DNA from: Alopecurus myosuroides
Taxonomy: Eukaryota > Streptophyta > Magnoliopsida > Poales > Poaceae
DNA length: 64,000 nucleotides
Reading direction: 5' to 3'
Assembly (NCBI GenBank): GCA_028641055.1
Contig: CM054061.1
Span: forward strand, 53,858,081 to 53,922,080
The notes below the pieces were generated by a model that did no database searches, had not been told where the DNA came from, and was given only the letters and a program-made list of their open reading frames with translations. Shown here in pieces: positions 11,497 to 24,786 of the stretch. A program made the position numbers and the translations under genes. Within the stretch, counting starts at the first letter, position 1, and each line of letters starts with the position of its first letter.

Positions 11497-12465
11497 TCAC
11501 ATCAACTCTTGATCTCCATTGCCGCCGCGGATCGTCACCTCATCCTTTGCTAGTGGTCGCTTATTCTGCACCTCCTCTTTCGAGTTACAGATGTCAGCAA
11601 CCGAACCAGTATCAAATACCCAGGTGCTACTGCGAGTACTAGTAAGGTACACATCAATAGCAAGTATATCATATATACCTTTGTTCACTTTGTCGGCCTT
11701 CTTATCTGCCAGATATTTGGGGAAATCGCGCTTCCAGTGGCCAATACCCTTGTAATAAAAGCACTCAGTCTCAGGCTTAGGGCCATACTTGGTTTTCTTC
11801 TTAGGAGCAGCAACAGATTTGCCACCCTTCTTGAAGTTTACCCTTGGCTTGCCTTTCTTGAAACTAGTAGTCTTATTGATCATCAACACTTGATGTTCTT
11901 TCTTGATCTCCACTTCAGCAGTTTTAAGCATCGAGAGAAGCTCAGAAGAGACTTCTTCATGCTTTGCATATTATAGTTCATCATGAAGTTATTGTAACTA
12001 GGTGGCAGAGATTGGAGAACACAATGTATCCCTAGCTCAATGGGAATCGATATTCCCAAGGCTATGAGCTTATCAGCGTACGCAGACATCTTGAGTACGT
12101 GCTCACCAACGGAGCTGTTCTCTTCCATCATGCAGCTAAAGAACTTTTCTGAAGCGTCATAACTCTCAACTGCGGCATGGGTATCGAAAATCATTTTCAA
12201 TTTTCCCATTGTAGCATAAGAAGTGATGTTCTTGAAACGTTTTCACAGCTCTGTGGTCTTCTTGTTGAGTCAGATAAACATTTTTATCTTCATCAGAAGC
12301 ATCATCAGCGGGCTGGTCACCTAGCGGCGCATCAAGCACATAGAGCTTCTTGCAAGCGGTGAGGAGAATCCTCAGGTTAAGTGCCCAGTTGGTAAAGTTG
12401 CTTCCATTGTTCGCTAGTTTTTCTCTCTCCATGAACATATTTAAATTGAAGGTGGGTGGTGCCAT
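11497..12465 (-). pseudogene. Copia gag and protease region
   Basis: Three frames form gag and protease. 12465-12166 has the gag N-terminus (MAPPTFNLNMFMEREKL, NGSNFTNW). 12209-11883 has the capsid C-terminal part (LQSLPPSYNNFMMNYN). 11931-11497 has the nucleocapsid and protease, with active-site VFDTGS. The zinc knuckle is damaged: in CFYYKGIGHWKRDFPKYL the second and third Cys are replaced by Tyr and Phe. At least two frameshifts are present. Confidence 0.85.
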
Positions 12466-13240
12466 GATCTACAACATATTTGCAAAGACTATTTAGACTA
12501 TGTTTATGATAAATTAAGTTCAAGTTAATTCTAAAATTATCCCATGAACTCCCACTCAAAAACAACATCCCTCTTAGTCGTCTTTAGTGATTACACGAAC
12601 CAAATTCACTACACTGAAACCGATCATCACGTGAGACGGTGTAGTTGCAAAGGCGAACATCAACATGTTCATCATATCATCCATATGAATCATGCTTTAC
12701 CTTTCGGTTACGTGTTCCGAGGCCATGTATGTACATGCTAGGCTCTCCAAGTAGAACCGTAGTATTGCGTGTGTTTCAAGGCCGCGTCTGTACATGCTAG
12801 GCTTGAAAACACCCGTTGTATGCGAACGTTGAGTCTATCACACCCGATCATCACGTGGTGTCTCGAAACGACGAACTTTCTTAACGGTGCATACTTAAGG
12901 AAGAACACATTATTATCTTGATATTAAGTGAGAGGGATCATCTTATAATGCTACCGTCGCGCTCTAAGCAAAATAAGATGCATAAAAGGATAAACATCAC
13001 ATGCATGGATAATGTGATATGATATGGCCCTTCTTGCACTTGATCTCCATCTTGTGCGTCATCGTATGATCTCCATTATTCCACCGGCGTGGCACGTTCG
13101 TGGCACCTCCATCTTGATTGTCCATTACAACATATCACATGGATATGATATACATCACGCATACCATAAAATAATACAACCATATGGCTCCAGCCGGTAT
13201 GTCAATAATTTACAAAAGATATCATCTCCTACATACGTAC
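12466..13240 (-). other. Copia 5' leader, part next to gag
   Basis: Non-coding leader between gag and the PBS. It contains two similar segments with the phrase TGTACATGCTAGGCT (near 12732 and 12793). It is interrupted at 13245/13246 by the long-LTR element and resumes at 35019. I see no gene. Confidence 0.65.
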
Positions 13241-13245
13241 AAGAG

Positions 13246-16200
13246 TGTAACATCCCAGTGTTTGGGAGGTTATAGGGGTCTAAATTTAATATGTGCATTT
13301 GCAAAGCATGCATCTAAAAGTACGGGAAATTTTGGCGCGAAAGTTTAAATGAATCAAAGTGACCAAAGTTTCACTTGATATGATGAAATAGGTCTAGTTC
13401 ATCTAGTCAAGGGTACATTTGGAATGATCTTTATAACAAGTATATTAACACACCAAATCATTTGGTTACACAAAATATCAATTGGTTTTGAGTAAAACAA
13501 ATTCTCAACAACCTTAACCATAAGTCACTAGGTATCTCGAACTCAAAGAGGGATGAGAATCCAAATCTCATAATTGATGATCATACTTTCACCAATGAGT
13601 AATACACAACTTAACCATCTCATCAACAAAGATGTCATCAACTATAAAACAACAACTCTCTAAGTTATCAACCAGTCACATCACACCTTTATAAACTATC
13701 TCATAATTGTGGAGTGCACATTCACAATCAAATAACAAAGGTTTAATAAAACACAACAGATACAAACAAGTGTTAACTCAAAATCCACAAGTGGGGAATG
13801 ACTTGATAATTGTATTAACATATTTATCGAATATGTACATATCTCATCCATCATAAAAGAAGTATCAACAAGAAGAAATGAATCTTCTTCAACTACCGAT
13901 AAACCTTGATCACTACATATGATATTCCCAAATCTCTATACATGCATTATGAATGACAAAGTTAACAAAGTGATGAATATAAAGTAGATCATGACACCTG
14001 GGAGAACTAATAACAACTATGAAATAAGTCATTAAACCACAATAACTTTCACATGCTCATTGTTACAATCATCTTATACAAGTAAACATATGAAATCTCA
14101 ACACCTCAATGAGCTATTTGATCCACTTACTATTAAGTCATCATTCCATAAGCATTTCACAGCTCTACTCAAATCCAACAAATCTACAACTGAAGTATCT
14201 TTGGATAGAAGTAAGGATAACAACAAGTATAACCTCTATTAGAGGAATTGAATGGAAAGTTAAGTAAATATTATCATGTATGAGACAAGTACATATCTTT
14301 TGGGAAATAAAATAAGAAGTTTATGGAAGGATAATAAAAGCATGAATTAACTCTTAATCTAGATCTTGTTATTCTGGCTAGACCAATATACCTTGTCTTC
14401 CAACCTTCTCCAAATTATTTTGTAAGAGAAGAAACCACAAGATAGGAGAAACTACCACATGAAGATCTTCAAGAAGATTATTTAGAGTGTTCTAGAAGTG
14501 TTATTCCAATATGTTATAAGAGTACTTGGAAACTCTTATATATTGATCTGATCTTATTAAACACTCTCGAAACAGTGTGATACTCCAATGTTAGTGTTAT
14601 ATAGAAGTAGCTTGGTAACAAGCCTGTACACCTTGTTAACAGATCACTTTTGTATACTCAAACAATCGAGTGTCATATACAAACAAACAGAAGGTTGAAT
14701 AACCTAGTACATCTCAGCCTATTGTATATGAGTAGTAATTTGGAGGCAAGACTAGCTACCTTGTTTAAAAATTCTTCTTATATGCATAAGTGAAACTTGA
14801 TGTCATAAAATAAACCTACATTCTTTCATAATCCTCTAAGTAAAATCTTTGCTTGGAACAACTGGTTGTTTTTCACCACAAGGGTGAGATAAATGAAGTT
14901 GGAAACCAAGAGAGGAACCTACCTGCAATGGACAAACGAGATAACAGAAGACTAGTGGCAACTAGAGAGAAGAACATCAAGCAACAGAAGTCAAAAGTGG
15001 CAACACTGTCTCAGGAAGAATTTATTCAGTAAATCATTAGTTAATGTTAGAAACTCCATAACCTCTATGCCTTGTCAAACTCAACAGAGATGAGGAACAA
15101 ATAGTAAACCTCTTAAAAGGAAACAAGTATCCAGAATGAAATAACAACAAGGTATTGCATCCACATGTCTTGATATGTGGAGGTAGATGAAAACAAGCCT
15201 AATACCTTGTTTTCCAAATCTTTTTCATACACAAGACTAACAGATGATAGGAAAAATTCATCAAACCAAAACCATGTAAAAGAATTACATGCTCTAAGGA
15301 AAACATGGGATAATATCCATATTGGAACCTATTTGGAAAACAAGAAAATAAGATCCCAAAACCACATATGTTTTCCACCTGGTCAAGTACTAAAAACAAT
15401 CAACATGACTTACATTCACCTAAGTAAAATGTCAACCAAGATTGCTAAGAGATTTAACTATGAAAATAACATAGTTTTATAAAGAGAAAACATGTCCATT
15501 CATGAACCAACATCATTTGGTTTGACATGGAATACAATTCACTATTAAGTGATTTTCATAACCGAGCATAGAAACATTACCAAGTAGTTTTACCAAATTA
15601 CTTTCTATAAGAAATTGTATCTAAAATTGTCCAATTATGATACACCACCTTGTTGACCACTTGGTTGTTAGGTCTAATCATAATAATAATGCCTAAATTA
15701 ATTTAAATAGCCATTTAATAAATTAAATTAGGAGATAACAACAAAACTACTTAATTTAGCACCCTAAATAAAAAATTCCAATATTGTCCAATTTCACCAA
15801 AACAAAACATGGTGAGATTGCATTTTCGATGAGGAATTCAAATATAATTTTTTGATAATTTTTGTCTTTGCAAAAAGGCCCTGAAAACAATGTTTTTCCT
15901 CACATTCTATTAACCAGAAGGACCTAATTGAAAATACTAAAAAAATAAGGGGGTTATCGAAAGATTTCTTTTCTTCTTCTTCTTCCTCTGCCAGAAGGCA
16001 GAGGAGACGTGGCCGAGCTACTCCCGACGAGCTCCACCTCCTGATTGTCGTTCTCGCGCAAGGATAAGGCTAGGAGAGGCCGTGACCCTCCTCTCTTCTT
16101 CCTCACTCACTCCATCTCTCTTTGTCTCTCTCTCTAGGCAGAGAACTGCCCCGAAACCGTAACCCTAGTGCCCCACGGCCGCCGCTCCGCGCTGTTGCCT

Positions 16201-19157
16201 CCGACCACGCCGGGACAAACTGAGGCCACCACGGGGTGCACGGGATGCTCCTCGACCTCCTCGAGCAAGCGCACAGTTGGAGATGCCTCAAGCAGTGGGA
16301 ATTCTGCTGCCATTCCCAAGTCCGGCCGCCGCGGAAAGGAGCACGCCGCCTGCGACCCTGACCTCGTTTTGCTTCCTCAACGCTACCACGAGCTTCGCTG
16401 CGAGGTAGGGAACCTATGGGTGCCCTCCGTTTAGAATTCCATCGCCTAAATTCGTCATCTCATCATGCACCTCCGCTAGCCACCACGAAACCGCACGCCG
16501 GCGAGTCTCCTGTGACCTATTGGTCAAGCCGCTGCCACCCCTAGACTCCTCACTTCAACCTCTATCCAGTAGTACAAACAAATCATGCCAATTCCTGAAG
16601 AATCCATCGATTTGTTGATCACAGTAGAAGTCCCCTCCAGATGATGACGCAGGCCCGACGTCAGCATGACATCACAAATTGTTTTTCCATTTAAATGAAT
16701 TACAACTGCCACGTGGACCCCACCTGTCAATTTAAAAACAGAAAAATGATTAATCTTATAAAATCAATAACTTTAAAAATACTTATCAGAAAAATGTAAA
16801 TAAAATATGTACATGTTCATAAAAATGAAATCTATTCATTTATCAACATTTCAAAATATTTAATAAAGTTTAATATTAATCATTTTTTAATTAATTAGAT
16901 AAATCATTTAAAATTAAGAAAAATAATAAATAATTCATAAAATCAGAAAAAATATAAGTTATATACCAAAATGCTCCAAATGACTAATGCAACTCATCTA
17001 TCATGTTTTCATGGTCATTTGACCAAGTTTTCACGTGTGCAATGTTTTTCCTAGCCATTTAATTCATTTAAAATTAATAAAATAATAACTTATTCAAATA
17101 TTTTCAGAAAAACATTAATTGATATACCAAATTAAAAAGAACAACATTTCCAACTCAAATATGTAAATTGTAATATATTTTAATTAATTTCTAAACTTGC
17201 TTTTATAAGTATACCGAAAGTTTATAAATGTCTATTAAAAACTAGAGATGACTACCACATCATTATTTTCCTTATTAATAAAACCCTCATATTTTCACAC
17301 CTACTAAAACCTATCATCACAAGTCATCAGCAAATATTGTGATGATAGAGTTAGCTGTATTAGTTCATCATTTTCAATTAAACTCTTTGTCATATGCTCT
17401 ACACCTTTTAAATATAAAACCAAATGTGACTGTTATCTTTTCAATAGTTGTTTTCCATATGACATTGTCTTATTGCCTAACCAAGTAATAACCACTTCTA
17501 ACTAAACATGATAACACTTGTTTGCTAAGTAAAAGTGAAACACATGTAAGTATAAAATAAGTAATAACCACATCACCACAAGTAATGAAACCATTCACCT
17601 AAAACCTGTGTGATTAAGTTATCGTATCGATCATAGCTTACACTTGTAAGATGGGGTATTTTCCAGGGTATTTCACGATTGCATCTCATTATTATGCATG
17701 TATCATCTTGCCATTGTTTTCGGTAGTCCTTATCGGGACTACTTTGCTATCTTTCAGATATCGGGATTTTTCTACGCGTCCTCGAACCCCGAAGACATTG
17801 ATTATTATGGTTATTTCAATCTAAGGCAAGTTCATCACTTGCTCATATCCTTTGCAGTACTTCATAACAAACTAATTGCAAAAACCCTATCGTATTATCA
17901 ACTACTCTCAAAAGAATGCATGATCCTATTTTTATAATAATATGACTAATTGAATGACTACCCGAGTGGTAGTGTTCTGTTTGGTGGGCGGATGGAACCA
18001 TGGTAAGATGAATAGGTCAAAGGAAGGTTCCATCTGCACGAGAACGTATTACCCAGGAATTAATCACAACTGCCGTCAGGATTCTTTGCGCCGTAAATTC
18101 GCGTTAACCATGGGTCTTCTATGGGGGATGTAAGTCAGCTGTGATCTTTTCTCGTTCGCATGTCAACGGGCTGCCAGAGACGTACGCTGTAGGTTCTGCT
18201 GGACTACATGCACATGGGTGGGAGCCCTTACGTCCCACGGACTCTGGGGTCTATGAGTGTCTGCCAGGGGTGCGTAGATCTCCATCGTGAAGGGTGGAAT
18301 CAGGCGTTCAACCTGCTGGCAGAAATGGGTGGGCATGCGTTGTGCGGAGAAGCACTGTTTGGCTTGGACCAACAACCGGGCCCACACCTGAGTGGGAGTG
18401 GACAGGATCTCGAGCCTGGTTGTGCAACATGGTCTTGGTCGTCCATGGGTAAAGTAACGCACCTCTGCAGAGTCTAAAAGGATGTGAAATGTTAGCCCTT
18501 GTTCCGGGAAGGAGTTGCGAACGCCTCAGGAAAGGCAACTCCATGAAGTTCTAGTCCTGTGAAGATCTGGCGGGCATAGTCTTCAGAATTAAAAGCAACC
18601 TCTTGAAGAAAGATTTACAAAAACCTTGCATTAGCTTATGACTCTTTTGAGTCTAAAGCTGTAGTTAGTGCATCAAACTATCCCCTATATATCATGAACT
18701 TGCTGAGTAACGCTCGTTACTCATTTGTTCCCGTTTGACCCCCCTGCTTAGAGTTGAAGCCTGATGGAATTCGTCATCGTGAAGCATCTTCATCAACAAC
18801 GCTGATGGAGGAGAAGCTATCAAGGTGTAGGTGGATTCCATTCTTGGACTTAGTTGTATCAAGCCATAGATTAGGGCTGACATCAGCCATAGTAGAGTAA
18901 GTTCTGAGCTAGAGTAATTCTCCAGCTTGAATCTTCGAATTGCTTCTTCTTATGTTTATTTGTATGAGATATTCTTTGATTCTTCAAAGAGATTCTCGAG
19001 ATTTCGTAATGAAGTTTGTATCCTATAGTTTTGCCTGGACTCGCTGTGTTTCTGTTGTACTACTCTGAGGGATGTAATATTCACAGGTAAGACCTTCTGT
19101 GAGTATTATGTCATTGACTTGCGCACTACACATGTAGTGGTGTGCTGGGTCACCACA
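13246..19157 (+). repeat. 5' LTR (5.9 kb) of the long-LTR element
   Basis: 5912 bp from TGTAACATCCCAGTG to GGGTCACCACA. It matches 29106-35018 along its whole length. The many ORFs below 100 codons in it (for example 14060-14242, 15177-15482, 17698-17937) are partly shared between both LTRs but differ by stops and indels, so I do not call genes. A GC-rich island is listed separately. Confidence 0.9.
15960..16560 (+). other. GC-rich, gene-5'-end-like island in the 5' LTR
   Basis: In an otherwise AT-rich LTR this stretch is GC-rich, begins with CT-rich tracts, and has the look of a grass first exon: CCCGAAACC(G/C)TAACCCTAG, a GC-rich 250-bp reading stretch (16168-16434), then GAGGTAGGG, which resembles a splice donor. 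Both LTRs carry it. It may be the LTR promoter with its leader or a captured host first exon. I do not recognise the peptide. Confidence 0.4.
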
Positions 19158-20844
19158 GTTGGTATCAGAGCGAAGCGACCTTAGGTGTAAAACCTTTTAG
19201 GAGATCTGTAGGTTGGTAAAAATATAGGAAGCCATCTTATCTAAACCACATTTCCTACAACTATGATGATCATCCACTTGAGAATGATGCAATCATACTT
19301 GTATAGAATCTTCCTACTCAACTTGAGTAAAGATACTTATCTATTTTCTGAATACCTAGGTATGAATAGTTAGAAGTTTAGAATGTATTAGTTTTATTGA
19401 GAAGAAGAGTTGTGACATAGCCACAGATGATTAAGTCACAGTGATGATTACCCCATTCTATGAATGCATAGGGTGGAGTAGAACATGGTATTGAGTTGGA
19501 GTCATCAGAATGGATGCTGAGAATCATTAGGAGGTATTAAAACTATGGTAACTAGTGGGTACATACCATATCGTGAGTTATCAACTCTAGAGGTGAATCA
19601 GTATAATAAAGTATAGTATAGAATTAGGAGAAGTCATAAGCAATGATGAAAGCTACATTACTACTCCCACGATGTGATCAACACCATGAAGGATCAACAG
19701 ATGCCATAAGAAGTTTATCATAGTTAATATGTAGGACTTTATCTGACATGGTATTTAATCCTATATGGAACCAAGTTAGAAAAACAACTACTATAGGATC
19801 ATTTTGTCTTGATCTATTCCATTGCAGTAAGGCATGCAATTGGAGTAATTACTTGGGAAAAGAGTGGTTGTGTAGAATAGGATTACAAGGTACTATATAC
19901 CTACTTGTAGTGTATAGCATTTAAGATCCTTGGTACTGGAGATGCTTTACTCAAAGTACTGTTATTTCACAGGATTCTGATGCATGAGTGATAACTGCAT
20001 TTGGGATTTATTGGATTTTATTTGGATTTTTGATTGACTAGATCTGTACATGAATATTGAACTTGATGTGCAAATGCATGTGCAAACACTGAGTTCTATC
20101 TTGATGTTATTGGTCTAGAGGGTATAGGATTAGTATGAGAGCGGTCTGAGTTATCAGCAGATTGATACAACCACCAAAGCTCTGGAAGTCCTTGAAGTCA
20201 AGAAGGCAGAAATCAAGGAAGCACTGATGGGAATGGATCACATTCCACATTTTGCTTGGAATTGGTGACATACTTCATCAACACATGGAGATATACCACA
20301 AGTGGTACCAAGAAAATCACCTGAATAGCTATATCCGAGAAGGAAATATGTAGAAGTTCGATAAGTTAACTTGTAGAGTCACCCTTTAGAAGTCAAAACC
20401 CAAAGATATAGAAGGACCATAGGAAGTAACCAATGGAATAGGTTATAGTAACCTATAGGAAAGAGTTAAAACTCGAGGAAACTCGAAGATATTTTCACTA
20501 ATAAGTGAGTCTAAATCAATGCATGCTATGTTGTACAAGTTTCTTCGAGCAGTCTTTCTATTGAGACCATAAGATTGAACCAAATGGAAGTCTAACCATA
20601 GATTATACCATTGTACTGGAAAAATCTTATTGGTTATTCATCACCTGGTGGATATACCAAATGTTCTTCAGATAGTTCTGAGAGGTAGGAAACCATACCT
20701 ATGCATCGGAGAATGAAACTTGGTATCCACTATATGGTGGAAATACCACGTGTTCTTCGTAAGACCATTAGGAAGGCCTAGTAACAAAAAAAAGTTGTCA
20801 TAGCAACAGGCTAAGTATTTGATCATTACGCAAGACAGTGGAAG
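19158..20844 (+). other. Interior of the long-LTR element, left of the nested Gypsy
   Basis: 1.7 kb in which all six frames are closed by frequent stops. I see no gag, zinc knuckle, protease or polymerase motif. GGAAG (20840-20844) is the left copy of the target duplication of the nested Gypsy. The remaining 149 bp of interior is at 28957-29105. Confidence 0.75.
19160..19172 (+). other. Primer-binding site of the long-LTR element
   Basis: TGGTATCAGAGCG follows the LTR end by two bases and is complementary to initiator tRNA-Met. It gives plus orientation. Confidence 0.85.
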
Positions 20845-21791
20845 TGATAAGGGGTGGCCCAATCTTCTCAGTGAACTCACAGAAAACTCCAGTATGATAA
20901 CTAGTGCGCCACAAAGAACTCTCCCGGCTGATCCCTGATGCCAATGCAAAAGATAGCAACCCCAAGGATATTCTCAACTCCACACTCTTGCACAAGTAAT
21001 CCACCAACTACAAGTGGTCCTGTACCGTCTTATTCCCAGTGGAACAGCAGGTATCACGTAAAGTTTGCAGATGAACTTCCAGATGAAATGCTTACAAGCA
21101 GTTTCAATCTAGAGGTCTAGGGTTTTTGGGTTTAACGTAGTCTAACCCCTCCTATGCGCCCACGGGGGGATATAAGAGAGGGGGTGCGGCCACAAGGGGG
21201 TTCCTTGCGCAAGCACCTAACCTAATTGGACTAGGACTCCTATACCTAACACAAATAGATACAAACCGACCCCACACACAAGGGGTGCGGCCATATTGGT
21301 ATACAAACCAATCCTACTACTACTAGAACTCCTTATGGCGCATTGATGCTTCCTTGTGGGCGCCCTCCTCTTGCCTTGTCCATCTATGAGTGTGAAATAA
21401 TAATATGGCATTGTTTTCCACACTTAGTGCATTTGACCTTGTGGAGGCACCATCCCCTTGTCATCATATCATCTGTAACTTGTTGTTTTCACCATGCTAG
21501 CACTTGTTTTCCATCTCCCCTTGTAGTCCATCTTCATCCATGTGTATCTCCTCTCCATGATCTCCATTCATGCTTGTGTTATCAATAAACCTGAGAATAC
21601 ATAAATGCAATGATTTAGGTAGTATAAAGTTCTCACAATTATAAACATTATACTCAAGTAGGAGTGAATTCACCTGTTGTTGTAATAGCTTGGTTCTTGA
21701 TCTTGTCATTGGACCAATCCTTACTTCATTAGCTTGTATAGGAACATCCTCATGTGTAACAATAGGTGAAGAGCTAGGGATGTCCTCATCA
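20845..21791 (-). repeat. 3' LTR of the CRM-like element
   Basis: 947 bp, identical in length to 28005-28951, with about 11 substitutions by eye (1.2%). It starts (minus) TGATGAGGACATCCC and ends CCACCCCTTATCA. The pol reading frame extends into it to a stop at 21497. Confidence 0.9.
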
Positions 21792-22954
21792 TCCTCCCCC
21801 TCTTGAAAAGGCATCGACCTCGATGCTAAATCATCTCCATGGTAAGGTGTCAAATCAGCCACATTAAAAGAATTACTAACACCAAACTCATCAATTGGGA
21901 GGTCAATCTTGTATGCATTATCATTGATCCTTGAAATAACTTTATAAGGACCAGCACCTCTAGGAATCAATTTGGATTTTCTCAATGTGGGAAATCTATC
22001 CTTTCTAAAGTGTACCCACACCATATCTCCTGGCCGAAATATAATCTCCTTCCTCTTCTTGTTTACTCTTTCAGCCACATGTTTTCCTTTCTTCTCAATT
22101 GCCTCTTTTGTTTTCTCATGAATCTTCTTCACAAAATCAGCCATCTTTGATGCCTCCATATTAATTCTCTCATGTAAAGGAAGTGGTAATAAATCAAGAG
22201 GAGTAATAGGCTTGAAACCATAAACCACCTCAAAAGGACATAATTGAGTAGTTGAATGCACAGCTCTATTATATGCAAATTCCACATGGGGCAAACACTC
22301 CTCCCACTCCTTCAAATTTTTCTTGATCATACCTCTCAACAATGTGGACAATGTTCTATTAACCACCTCAGTTTGTCCATCAGTTTGGGGGTGACAAGTA
22401 GTAGAAAATAATAGCTTAGTGCCAAGCTTACCCCAAAGTGTCTTCCAAAAGTAACTCATGAACTTGATATCTCTATCTGAAACAATAGTTCTTGGCACTC
22501 CATGTAATCTCACAATTTCTCTAAAGAATAATTTTGCAATGTGAGAAGCATCATCACTCTTGTGGCAAGCAATGAAGTGAGCCATCTTTGAAAATCTGTC
22601 CACAACAACAAAGATAGAATCATGTCCTCTTTTTGTTCTTGGCAAGCCCAAAACAAAATCCATACTTATATCCTCCCATGGTGTACTAGGTGATGGCAAT
22701 GGAGTGTACAACCCGTGGGGTTTGAGCTTTGATTTGGACTTTTTGCAAGTAATGCATCTTTGCACCAATCTATACACATCTCTCCTCATATGTGCCCAAT
22801 AAAATTTTTCTGCTAACATAAGCAATGTCTTCTCTCTTCCAAAGTGTCTCATCAATCCTCCACTATGAGATTCCTGTATTAAGAATAAACGCAAAGAACA
22901 CTCGGGAATACATAATTTGTTAGCTCTAAACAAGTACCCATCATGTATATGAAA
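21497..22954 (-). pseudogene. CRM-like integrase and C-terminal region
   Basis: The frame encodes the complete integrase. It has HHCC zinc-binding residues ([15 protein letters not shown] and [10 protein letters not shown]), a catalytic core with [25 protein letters not shown] and a Glu-containing helix after [10 protein letters not shown], then a GPY/F-type module ([20 protein letters not shown]). The last ~100 residues, including [19 protein letters not shown], are encoded inside the 3' LTR. In CRM elements the region after integrase is thought to guide insertion to centromeric chromatin; whether this copy has a CR motif I cannot tell. An in-frame stop at 22955-22957 separates it from RNase H. 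Confidence 0.85.
21792..21810 (-). other. Polypurine tract of the CRM-like element
   Basis: Minus strand CAAGAGGGGGAGGA directly precedes the 3' LTR. It lies within the pol reading frame, where it encodes the acidic stretch QEGEDDEDI. Confidence 0.75.
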
Positions 22955-24786
22955 TTATTCCCAGGTCTTAACATTAGTACACTTATTAAATGGCATAGAA
23001 AACTCATTATCTTCATCATATAAATCTCTAATACCCTCCAAACCCGAAACACTAATTTCTAAATTTGAGAGTAACATGTTCTTTCTTGACAAAGCATCAG
23101 TAACTACATTATCCAATCCCTTTTTATGTTTTATGATGTATGGAAAAGATTCAATGAACTCAACCCATTTAGCATGTCTCTTATTCAAATTAGATTGGCA
23201 CTTTAAGAATTTTAATGCTTCATGATCACTATGTATAATAAATTCTTTAGGACACAAATAATGTTTCCACACCTCTAAAACTCTCACAAGTGCATATAAT
23301 TCTTTATCATAAACAGAATAATTCAATTGTGCACCATTCAATTTTTCAGAAAAATAGGCAATAGGTTGTTTATTTTGCATGAGCACACCTCCAATACCGA
23401 TGCCACTAGCATCACACTCAATCTCAAATTGTTTATCAAAATTTGGAAGCATAAGAAGTGGGGCCGAAATCAACTTCTCTTTTAATGTCTCAAAAGCAAT
23501 ATCTTGAGCAACACCCCACTCGAAATTAACACCCTTTTTAGTTAGATCATTTAAAGGGGCAGCAATTGTACTAAAATTAGGCACAAATCTTCTATAGAAA
23601 CTAGCAAGCCCATTAAAACTTCTAACTTGACTCACATTAGTTGGAATTGGCCAATTTAGAATAGCTTCAATTTTAGATGTATCAACTTCAATTCCATGTT
23701 TAGAAACAACATAACCAAGAAATATGACCTTATCTTTGCAAAAAGTGCACTTCTCAAGATTACCATACAATTTATTTTCTCTTAGCACTTGCAAAACTTG
23801 TCTAATATGATCAATGTGTTCATGTTCATTGTGGCTATATATGAGAATATCATCAAAATAAACTACCACAAATCTACCAATAAAGTCTCTCAAAATATGG
23901 TTCATTAATCTCATGAAAGTACTAGTGCATTAGTTAAACCAAAAGGCATCACTAACCACTCATATAAACAAAATTTTGTCTTAAAAGCAGTTTTCCATTC
24001 ATCTTCCTCTTTCATTCTTATTTGATGGTATCCACTACGCAAATCAATTTTAGAGAAAAGAGTAGCACCACTTAATTCATCTAACATGTCATCTAAACGT
24101 GGTATAGGACGACGATAACGAATAGTGATGTTATTAATTGCTCTACAATCTACACACATGCGCCAAGTACCATCTTTCTTAGGAACCAAAATAACGGGGA
24201 CAACACAAGGAGAAAGACTAACTCGAATATAACCTTTATCTAGTAGTTCTTGTACTTGCCTTTGTATCTCCTTTGTTTCTTGTGGATTGGTTCTATAAGG
24301 TGCTCGGTTTGGGAGAGATGCTCCAGGAATTAAATCAATTTGATGTTCTATCCCTCTCAACGGTGGCAATCCCGAGGGAATATCTTCTGGAAAAACATCC
24401 TCAAAATCCTGCAAAACATGAGAAACACCAAGAGGAATAGGGGTCATGTCATTAGAAACAAAAATCTCTCCCTTGTGAATAAGCACAATAGGGACTAGTG
24501 TAGGATCATCCCTAAATTCCCTCAAATCCTCTTTAGTGGCTAACATGCATAGTAGGTTCTCTCTCTTTTTACCACTCGAATTGGTTTTACTATCACTCCC
24601 CAAGGCTTGTGAATTTTTTGATCCCTCATCCCTCTCTCTTTCTTTTTCCACTCTCATATCAATTTTGGATTGGGACTCATTTACAATTTGTTGTGGAGTC
24701 ATAGGTCTCAAAATAATAGTCTTCCCATGATGATGTAACTCATAAGTATTTTCTCTTCCTTCATGCTTCACACTTCTATCAAATTG
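22955..24786 (-). pseudogene. CRM-like reverse transcriptase and RNase H
   Basis: Two frames. 24786-23911 covers the protease-RT linker and RT fingers ([55 protein letters not shown]). 23914-22955 covers the palm with YFDDILIYS, the connection, and RNase H ([44 protein letters not shown]). A one-base deletion near 23926 causes the frame change in the middle of RT. The segment ends at an in-frame TAA (22955-22957). All catalytic aspartates are visible, so the damage is recent. Confidence 0.9.

Noticed and set aside
16168..16434. 88-codon ORF in the GC-rich LTR island
   Set aside because: The second LTR copy has a changed stop and reading length, and no domain is recognised; kept only as an island.
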